In this document: positions 7,543-11,818 of the stretch, piece by piece
How the letters are laid out: each line of letters begins with the position of its first letter
How positions within the stretch are numbered: position 1 is the stretch's first letter
DNA from: JAICQQ01 sp965651135
GTDB taxonomy: Bacteria; Myxococcota_A; Polyangia; Polyangiales; Polyangiaceae
DNA length: 11,818 bases
Direction: 5' to 3'
NCBI GenBank assembly: GCA_965651135.1
Contig: CBFGRJ010000220.1
Location: 1-11,818 of the forward strand
Translations under genes and position numbers: made by a program
Notes under the pieces: model-generated
Databases searched by the model: none
Told to the model about the DNA's origin: nothing
Seen by the model: only the letters and a program-made list of their open reading frames with translations

Positions 7543-8412
7543 ATGCGCACGTTGCTCGGATCCTGGATGCTTGGCGTTTTGGTGCTGGCTTCAGCCGAAA
7601 CGGCGTCAGCTCAGACCCGACCGTATCCAGAGTGCACTGCAGAACCCACCGAGAGCGACGTTGCAGCGGCGAAAGGCGCATTTCAAGCGGGCCAAGCCTC
7701 CTTCAACGAAGCCGACTACGAGCGTGCCATCACCTATTGGGAAGACGCCTATCGGCGCGACTGCACGGCACACGCATTGCTCTTGAACCTAGCGCGAGCT
7801 TACGAGCTCGGCGGCGATAAACGCCAAGCCGTGGAGGCACTGCAGACTTATTTGGCCAGAAAGCCCGAATCGCCCCAGAAGGATCAGATCAACCGGCGCA
7901 TCGAGGTACTCAACCAGCAAATCGACAAAGAAGAGGCCGCTGCGGCGGCTGCTCCACCGCCCGAACCTACTCCGGCTCCTGAAACCACCCCAGCACCTCA
8001 ACCCACGTCGCCACCCCCTGCGCCAGCACCTGCGCCCAAAGCGTCCGACAACTTTTGGGTGGGCCCAGCCATCGTGGGTGGCGTCGGTGTGCTGGCAGCG
8101 GGCACGGGAGTCGTAGTGCACGCCATCGGCGACGCCGATGAAGACGCGGCGGCCGAACAGTGCCCTGCTCGCGTGTATTGCTCCCGCGAGGTAGAAGAGC
8201 AGGGCAACTCTGGGATATTCAAACAGAAGCTAGGAGTGGGTATGATGATCGGCGGCGCCGCAGCCGTGGGCGGCGCTCTGGCGTGGTTTTTGTTGGCGCA
8301 ACCCGAGCCAGCCAGCACACCCGCAGGTGAGCCTACCGCGCATTCGAAAATGTTCGTCTCGCCCGCGTTGGGTCAGGGCTACGCCGGTCTTGGCCTCTCC
8401 GGCTCGTTCTGA
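7543..8412 (+). CDS. Secreted TPR protein with Pro-rich linker and two membrane segments
   Basis: Protein of 289 residues. The signal peptide is 1-23, with cleavage likely after ASA (21-23). TPR-like helices lie at about 38-108 and include the DYERAITYWEDAY and HALLLNLARAYELG helices. A charged helix (115-131) leads into an Ala/Pro-rich linker (132-165). Hydrophobic segments at 172-195 and 229-251 flank a loop with the pair C207/C213. The C-terminus alternates and ends GLGLSGSF. The layout mirrors the divergently transcribed TPR-PEGA protein, minus the PEGA domains, so the two may be distant relatives or work in the same envelope structure. No enzymatic motif is present and the function is unknown. 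Its stop is one base from the stop of the convergent small lipoprotein gene. Confidence 0.8.
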   Translation: MRTLLGSWMLGVLVLASAETASAQTRPYPECTAEPTESDVAAAKGAFQAGQASFNEADYERAITYWEDAYRRDCTAHALLLNLARAYELGGDKRQAVEALQTYLARKPESPQKDQINRRIEVLNQQIDKEEAAAAAAPPPEPTPAPETTPAPQPTSPPPAPAPAPKASDNFWVGPAIVGGVGVLAAGTGVVVHAIGDADEDAAAEQCPARVYCSREVEEQGNSGIFKQKLGVGMMIGGAAAVGGALAWFLLAQPEPASTPAGEPTAHSKMFVSPALGQGYAGLGLSGSF

Positions 8413-8413
8413 C

Positions 8414-8725
8414 CTAATGACCGTCGGCGCCCCACGTAGAAGTAGGTGGCTCCGCAGCGGCCGGCTGAGTACCCCTGCGCTCGGATGGCAACCCTTCTTC
8501 GAGCTGGCTCGAACCATCCCCATCCGACTTCTCGCTCTCGGCACCATCGGCCTGGTCGGCTTGGTTCGCCTGGGGTGTGGTTTTCGGCCCCGCACTAGAA
8601 CGGGGCACCGCCCTACCAGGCAAAGCACCCGGATCCGGCTCGAGCGGAGGAGGTGTTTCACTCGACGAGCCGCCGCAGCCACAAGCAAACAGCAACGAAG
8701 CAAGAGCCAAAAACCTGTTCATCAT
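8414..8725 (-). CDS. Small Pro/Ser/Gly-rich lipoprotein
   Basis: Predicted 103-residue lipoprotein of unknown function. A short hydrophobic signal (MMNRFLALASLLFA) is followed by CGCGG; the lipidated cysteine is C15 or C17. The remainder is low-complexity and polar, rich in Pro, Ser, Gly and acidic residues, with no predicted fold, and ends GADGH. Two tandem ATGs (8725 and 8722) are equally possible starts and neither has a clear ribosome binding site. The frame is open further upstream, but only the chosen starts give a lipoprotein signal. It is convergent with the TPR gene and divergent from the cytochrome-like lipoprotein gene. The longer plus-strand frames over this stretch have no recognisable content. 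The lipoprotein signal is the main argument that it is real. Confidence 0.55.
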   Translation of the reverse strand: MMNRFLALASLLFACGCGGSSSETPPPLEPDPGALPGRAVPRSSAGPKTTPQANQADQADGAESEKSDGDGSSQLEEGLPSERRGTQPAAAEPPTSTWGADGH

Positions 8726-8763
8726 CGCAACACGACCGCCGGAGCCGGCCTGGTCTGCTACGT

Positions 8764-8791
8764 TTGGCGGGCTCGGCGCCACGCAGATAAG
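8764..8791 (+). promoter_or_regulatory. Weak candidate sigma-70 promoter for the cytochrome-like lipoprotein gene
   Basis: TTGGCG, 16 bases, GATAAG: four of six matches in each hexamer, 37 bp upstream of the ATG at 8829. It lies in the 103-bp gap between two divergent lipoprotein genes. The match is modest for GC-rich DNA. Confidence 0.25.
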
Positions 8792-8828
8792 CACAGAGTC
8801 CAACCCAAACACAAACCGGAATCACTCG

Positions 8829-9383
8829 ATGGTCAAGATTTTCAAGCCAGGCGTGGCACTGACTTCGATGCTGCTCTTCGGAATCGCCTGGAGCTGTTCG
8901 AGCGACGAGCCCAATTCGCCAGGTGACGAATGCAATGCCGAGTGCCCGAGCAGTCGGGGAGTCGATTTGAACACACCCGTGGTTTCCTTTTCCGAAGACG
9001 TGTTTCCAATCTTCGCCCGAAACTGCAATGACGACCTTTGCCATGGGCATGCCGAGGCGCCACGTGCAGACCTTTACTTGGGGCCCGAAGCGTCCGCCAC
9101 CAGCGAACAGATCCAAGCCGTGCACGCCGGATTGACTCGAGCCTCGACCACGGCACCGGCAATCATGCTAGTGGCGCCTGGAGCCCCTCAGCAGAGCTTT
9201 CTCATGCACAAGGTAGATGGCTGCCAAAACAGTCTTGGATTGGCGTGCGATGCAGAGCCCAATTCGTGCCGAGCCGACTGTGGAGATCCGATGCCACCCC
9301 TCCCCCGCGACGTGTACCCCGAGCTCAGCCCCGATGAAAAGGTGACGCTGAGGCGCTGGATCGCACAGGGCGCCAACCTATGA
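8829..9383 (+). CDS. Cytochrome c-like lipoprotein with C-x4-C-H motif
   Basis: Predicted 184-residue lipoprotein with a probable c-type haem site. The signal is 1-22 and the likely lipidated cysteine is C23 (IAWSC; Trp at -2 is unusual for a lipobox). VSFSEDVFPIFARNC (52-66) is the entry helix seen in many myxobacterial and planctomycete cytochrome-like proteins. The haem motif is C66-NDDL-C71-H72, four residues between the cysteines instead of two. M155 in MPPLP could be the distal ligand, and the closing helix LSPDEKVTLRRWIAQGA (166-182) is typical of the family. Other cysteines (C35, C39, C132, C140, C147, C151) may form disulfides. It would sit in the periplasm or on a membrane surface; the electron partners are unknown. 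The frame continues upstream of 8829, but only this ATG starts a signal peptide. ruvA follows after 7 bp. Confidence 0.75.
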   Translation: MVKIFKPGVALTSMLLFGIAWSCSSDEPNSPGDECNAECPSSRGVDLNTPVVSFSEDVFPIFARNCNDDLCHGHAEAPRADLYLGPEASATSEQIQAVHAGLTRASTTAPAIMLVAPGAPQQSFLMHKVDGCQNSLGLACDAEPNSCRADCGDPMPPLPRDVYPELSPDEKVTLRRWIAQGANL

Positions 9384-9390
9384 GCGCATC

Positions 9391-9987
9391 ATGATTGGAC
9401 GGTTGACTGGTACACCCATCGGCGAAGAGCCCAAGGGCACGCTGGTGTTCGATGTTGGGGGTGTGGGCTACGAGCTTTTCACGCCGGCGGGCACGCTGGG
9501 CAAGTTGAAGCCCAACGAAGCGGGGCGCTGTGTCGTCTTCGTACACACCCATCTCAGAAGCGACGCTCTCGAGCTCTACGGGTTCGCTCACGAAGCGGAA
9601 AGGGAGCTCTTCAGGTTGCTCATCAACGTGCCGAACGTCGGTCCTCGCACCGCGCTCAACGTGCTGGGAGCGCTTCCGGTAGTGGAGCTCGTCAGTGCAG
9701 TCTCGAGCGGCGACTTGAAGCGGCTGCACCAAGTGCCGGGCATTGGTAAAAAAACAGCGGAACGTTTGGTCTTGGAGCTGAAAGAAAAGCTGCTGTCTTT
9801 GCAGCCGGGCCAAGCGGAAACTAGCGTGGCCAAGAGCGACAACCGAAGTCGGCTGGTGACCGCGTTGACCAACATGGGGTACCGAGCGGCCGAAGCAGAA
9901 CGTGCCGTGAAGCATCTGGGTGCACGTGTGGACAGCGAGCCCATTACCACACTGCTCCGGGAAGCCTTGCAGCTGCTGAGCACTTGA
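9391..9987 (+). CDS. ruvA: Holliday junction branch migration protein RuvA
   Basis: RuvA binds Holliday junctions as a tetramer and loads the RuvB helicase during recombinational repair. At 198 residues it has the normal length. The N-terminal OB-fold domain starts MIGRLTG and has DVGGVGYE (21-28) and the LYGF turn (62-65). Two helix-hairpin-helix motifs follow: INVPNVGPRTA (78-88) and LHQVPGIGKKTAERL (112-126). A variable linker leads to the C-terminal RuvB-binding domain (about 152-198), ending LLREALQLLST. In the acidic pin, E. coli Glu55-Asp56 is replaced by S57-D58. Neither ruvB nor ruvC is adjacent within the window. It starts 7 bp after the cytochrome-like gene with no clear ribosome binding site, so it is probably co-transcribed and possibly translationally coupled. 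Confidence 0.97.
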   Translation: MIGRLTGTPIGEEPKGTLVFDVGGVGYELFTPAGTLGKLKPNEAGRCVVFVHTHLRSDALELYGFAHEAERELFRLLINVPNVGPRTALNVLGALPVVELVSAVSSGDLKRLHQVPGIGKKTAERLVLELKEKLLSLQPGQAETSVAKSDNRSRLVTALTNMGYRAAEAERAVKHLGARVDSEPITTLLREALQLLST

Positions 9988-10014
9988 ACGGGGCCAGCAG
10001 TTGCCGGCCACCCG

Positions 10015-10036
10015 GCCCGCGCACCAAACCGCGGGC
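10015..10036 (+). terminator. GC-rich hairpin downstream of ruvA, possible terminator
   Basis: GCCCGCG and CGCGGGC form a perfect 7-bp stem around an 8-base loop (CACCAAAC), beginning 28 bp after the ruvA stop. There is no T tract after it, so it is not a classical intrinsic terminator. It could halt transcription in a GC-rich genome or protect the 3' end of the mRNA. Confidence 0.4.
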
Positions 10037-10098
10037 TCACGATGCGCCCAGCCCAAACGGTTTACTGAAGCGCGTATTTAGCAAGGGGCTCACGATGC
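10033..10098. repeat. Pair of 13-bp direct repeats GGGCTCACGATGC
   Basis: Identical copies at 10033-10045 and 10086-10098, 53 bp apart start to start. The second copy ends one base before the -35 box of the FHA gene promoter; the first overlaps the right arm of the hairpin after ruvA. A shorter inverted match (TGAGCCC, 10164-10170) lies near the FHA gene start. They could be binding sites for an activator or the trace of a local duplication. Confidence 0.5.
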
Positions 10099-10099
10099 C

Positions 10100-10127
10100 T
10101 TGACCTACCATGGGCCCCGTGGATAAT
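10100..10127 (+). promoter_or_regulatory. Sigma-70-type promoter of the FHA gene
   Basis: TTGACC (10100-10105), a 16-bp spacer and GATAAT (10122-10127): five of six consensus matches in each hexamer. Transcription would start near 10134, giving a leader of about 65 bases before the GTG start. The spacer contains one arm of a perfect inverted repeat. Confidence 0.6.
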
Positions 10128-10176
10128 CGCGCGGTTACGGGCAAACTACTGAGGCAATCTCGTTGAGCCCATGGTA
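10106..10176. repeat. 10-bp inverted repeat flanking the FHA gene transcription start
   Basis: TACCATGGGC (10106-10115) lies inside the -35/-10 spacer and its exact reverse complement GCCCATGGTA (10167-10176) lies in the leader. Each arm contains the palindrome CCATGG, and the two centres are 61 bp apart, close to six helical turns. This placement suggests two operator sites for one repressor, perhaps with looping. The predicted start lies after the first arm, so an RNA stem between them is unlikely. Confidence 0.45.
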
Positions 10177-10187
10177 TCAGCCCATTT

Positions 10188-10192
10188 GGAGG
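10188..10192 (+). promoter_or_regulatory. Ribosome binding site fixing the GTG start of the FHA gene
   Basis: GGAGG with 7 bases to GTG at 10200. No in-frame ATG lies nearby; the first internal Met (residue 55) would remove the first zinc ribbon. The site therefore supports the GTG start. Confidence 0.8.
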
Positions 10193-10199
10193 CCAATCA

Positions 10200-11270
10200 G
10201 TGATCACCTGCCCCAAGTGCGCAAAGGATAATCAGGACCACTACAAGTTTTGCCTCGGTTGCGGTGCCGAGCTTCCGAGAGAGAATGCCCCAAAGCCTTT
10301 CTCTCCGCAGACGCCCCCGCACGGCGTGCCCGCCGTCACCGAGGAGCCGAATCCCGCGGTCATGCAGGCAGCGCCCGCAGGACCAACCAATCCCCCTGCG
10401 CACCAGCCCCCAGTCGATCCAGGGGTAGGCGCACCCGCACGAGCTCCTGTCACCAGTTCTGCTCCACCGCGCCCCGGAGCGTCCGGCGTACCTGGCGCCA
10501 CCGCTTGCCCACAATGCGGGCACGAAAACCCACCCACGAACCGCTTCTGCGCGTCTTGCGGGTACAACCTGGCAGCAATGGCGAGTGCCCCGCCCGTGGC
10601 GGCGCCCCATGCCATGGGTCCAGCACCAGGCGCCAACGCGGTGGTGCTCACCGCGCTACGAGCAGACGGTTCCGAAGCTGGGCAATACGCATTGCCGGAT
10701 GCACCCAGCGTCACCGTGGGTCGCGATACCGGGTCCATCTTCGCTGGCGACAGCTACCTGTCTCCTCGCCATGCCACCTTCATGAAAAGGGACGGCAAGG
10801 TATGGGTGAAAGACGAAGGCTCGCTGAACGGCGTGTACGTGAAGCTGCAGCCCAACCAACCGTGGCGGCTTCAGTTCAACGATATCTTCCGGATTGGTCA
10901 AGAAATCGTGCGCCTCGAACCGCTCAAGCCGCAAGGACCCAGTGCCGACGGGGTGCAGCGCTTCGGCAGCCCAGCTCGTGGGTACATCGGGCGCTTGGCG
11001 CTCGTGATTGGCCGTGACACCACCGGCAACGCCTTTCCCATCCCCGAGCGCGGCGTACACTTGGGGCGCGAACGAGGCGATATCTTGTTTTCGGAGGACG
11101 GTTACGTCTCCGGCCTGCACTGTCGCGTCGCTCCGGAGCAGGACGGTCAGGTCTACCTCACGGACGTAGGCAGCTCGAACGGCACCTTCGTACGGATAGG
11201 CGCCGAGCACGCTCTGGCCAGCGGAGATATCTTGCTCATGGGCCAACAATTGTTCCGAGTGGACTATTGA
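10200..11270 (+). CDS. Double zinc-ribbon, double FHA domain protein
   Basis: Protein of 356 residues likely to bind phosphothreonine peptides, as part of Ser/Thr kinase signalling. The first zinc ribbon has C4-x2-C7 and C18-x2-C21; the second has C103-x2-C106 and C117-x2-C120. A Pro/Ala-rich linker (27-101) separates them. FHA 1 (about 148-240) has G174-R175, S188-x2-H191 and N210-G211. FHA 2 (about 264-356) has G289-R290, S304-x2-H307 and N327-G328-T329. Both keep the Gly-Arg, Ser-x2-His and Asn-Gly residues that define a phosphopeptide pocket. No signal peptide or membrane segment is seen, so it is cytoplasmic. No kinase or phosphatase gene lies in the window, so the partner is unknown. 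It has its own promoter and an operator-like repeat pair. Zinc-ribbon/FHA combinations are common in myxobacteria, but the target is not known. Confidence 0.9.
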   Translation: MITCPKCAKDNQDHYKFCLGCGAELPRENAPKPFSPQTPPHGVPAVTEEPNPAVMQAAPAGPTNPPAHQPPVDPGVGAPARAPVTSSAPPRPGASGVPGATACPQCGHENPPTNRFCASCGYNLAAMASAPPVAAPHAMGPAPGANAVVLTALRADGSEAGQYALPDAPSVTVGRDTGSIFAGDSYLSPRHATFMKRDGKVWVKDEGSLNGVYVKLQPNQPWRLQFNDIFRIGQEIVRLEPLKPQGPSADGVQRFGSPARGYIGRLALVIGRDTTGNAFPIPERGVHLGRERGDILFSEDGYVSGLHCRVAPEQDGQVYLTDVGSSNGTFVRIGAEHALASGDILLMGQQLFRVDY

Positions 11271-11316
11271 CCGGCTGCTGGCATCACAGCGTACACATCG
11301 GCAATTCCTCAACCCA

Positions 11317-11327
11317 GTGACTGTCAC
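11317..11327. repeat. Palindrome just upstream of the Nudix gene
   Basis: GTGAC-T-GTCAC, a perfect 5-bp inverted repeat around one base, ending 9 bases before the ATG. It occupies the place where a ribosome binding site would be expected, and none is otherwise visible. It could be an operator, a small RNA hairpin or chance. Confidence 0.35.
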
Positions 11328-11336
11328 ACCACCAGT

Positions 11337-11735
11337 ATGAGTAAGGTGCCAACAATTCGCGTGGTGGCAGCGGTGATCATGAATGGGGGAAAGTACTTGA
11401 TCACGCAGAGGCGTCCCACTGCCGTCCTCCCCATGCTCTGGGAGTTTCCCGGAGGTCGCGTAGAGCCCGGTGAGAGCGATGGCGATGCGCTCAAACGCGA
11501 AGTCAGGCATCGGCTGGGCGTCGACGTCACGCCGGGCCAGCTCATGAGCTTCGTGAGCCACCCGTACGAAAGATACACCGTCGACCTCTACTTGTATGAA
11601 TGCGCGCTCGCGAGCGGCACCCCCACAGAAAGCAATGTCAACGCTTTCAAGTGGGTGTCCAGCGCCGAATTCGACCAATACGCCTTCACGCCGGCGGACG
11701 AGCTCTCGATGAACAAGCTGCTCGGCATCAGCTGA
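11337..11735 (+). CDS. MutT-like Nudix family protein with degenerate Nudix box
   Basis: Nudix-fold protein of 132 residues, the usual size of MutT-type NTP pyrophosphohydrolases that clean oxidised or excess nucleotides. Family features are the first strand (RVVAAVIM, 8-15), LITQRRP (21-27), LWEFPGG (34-40) and the closing FTPADELSMNKLLG (117-130). The Nudix box is G40-x5-E46-x7-R54-E55-V56-x-H58-R59-x-G61-V62. Active members have Glu-Glu where H58-R59 stand, and those glutamates bind the catalytic metal. E46 and E55 are kept, so activity may be weakened, altered or lost. The gene follows the FHA gene by 66 bp and may be co-transcribed with it. No ribosome binding site is clear. The fold call is firm, but an enzymatic role should not be assumed. 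Confidence 0.85.
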   Translation: MSKVPTIRVVAAVIMNGGKYLITQRRPTAVLPMLWEFPGGRVEPGESDGDALKREVRHRLGVDVTPGQLMSFVSHPYERYTVDLYLYECALASGTPTESNVNAFKWVSSAEFDQYAFTPADELSMNKLLGIS

Positions 11736-11786
11736 GCCGGCTTGAATCTGGCCTCAAAGCTAGGGGCCTGTGGACACTTTGTGAGC

Positions 11787-11814
11787 TTGACATGCGTTCA
11801 GTATGGCGTATGTT
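11787..11814 (+). promoter_or_regulatory. Candidate sigma-70 promoter for a gene beyond the right edge
   Basis: A perfect TTGACA box, a 16-bp spacer and TATGTT (four of six). It has the same spacer length as the FHA gene promoter. It lies 52 bp after the Nudix stop, pointing out of the window. The downstream gene is not visible. Confidence 0.45.
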
Positions 11815-11818
11815 GGCG

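Noticed and set aside
8577..8828. N-terminal extension of the cytochrome-like lipoprotein
   Set aside because: The in-frame ATG at 8577 lies antisense to the small lipoprotein gene and would bury the signal peptide that starts at 8829.
8327..8926. Plus-strand open frame of 199 residues
   Set aside because: It overlaps the end of the TPR gene, the small lipoprotein gene and the start of the cytochrome-like gene, has Arg-rich composition typical of a shadow frame, and no domain.
9325..10056. Minus-strand open frame of 243 residues over ruvA
   Set aside because: RuvA on the plus strand is unmistakable; the antisense product resembles nothing known.
10656..11678. Long minus-strand open frame of 340 residues
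   Set aside because: It runs antisense across both the FHA and the Nudix genes, which are well supported. No motif or signal in the product.
11746..11777. Possible terminator after the Nudix gene
   Set aside because: GCCTC and GGGGC could pair in five positions including a wobble, but the stem is weak and no T tract follows.
1..11818. tRNA, rRNA, CRISPR arrays, insertion sequences or prophage genes
   Set aside because: No cloverleaf, regularly spaced repeats, transposase or integrase motifs were seen on either strand.

Overview
The window is gene-dense, GC-rich bacterial chromosome with no mobile elements, RNA genes or CRISPR. Several features point to a myxobacterium-like lineage (Myxococcota, the former deltaproteobacteria): many lipoproteins, TPR/PEGA proteins ending in Gly-x-Phe, a zinc-ribbon plus double-FHA protein, an orphan sigma-54 activator and a C-x4-C-H cytochrome-like lipoprotein. 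This assignment is inferred from gene content and cannot be taken to genus level.

Left half (1-7295) is five minus-strand genes that read as one operon, with junctions of 1-bp overlap, 33 bp, 7-bp overlap and 23 bp. In transcription order they are: a secreted TPR/PEGA protein with two membrane segments; an FG-GAP beta-propeller lipoprotein; an NtrC-type sigma-54 response regulator without a kinase; a SUMF1-fold lipoprotein with an unrecognised C-terminal half; and a PYROXD2/phytoene-dehydrogenase-like FAD oxidoreductase cut by the window edge. The first, second and fourth products are predicted to be exported, so the operon looks like a cell-envelope module with a built-in regulator and one flavoenzyme. 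Its job is unknown.

Middle (7296-9383): a 247-bp divergent intergenic region leads to a plus-strand TPR protein whose architecture resembles a shortened version of the first operon product. It converges, with one base between the stop codons, on a small minus-strand Pro/Ser-rich lipoprotein. A plus-strand cytochrome-c-like lipoprotein follows.

Right part (9391-11818): ruvA follows the cytochrome-like gene by 7 bp and has no ruvB or ruvC next to it here. A structured 212-bp intergenic region follows, with a hairpin, direct repeats and a good sigma-70 promoter whose spacer holds one arm of a perfect 10-bp inverted repeat. It drives a zinc-ribbon/double-FHA protein. Next is a small MutT-like Nudix protein whose Nudix box has lost two of its metal-binding glutamates, and then a promoter-like sequence aimed at a gene beyond the right edge.

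No complete new defence or biosynthetic system is visible. The most promising items are the five-gene envelope/regulator operon, the degenerate Nudix protein and the paired operator-like sites at the FHA gene promoter.
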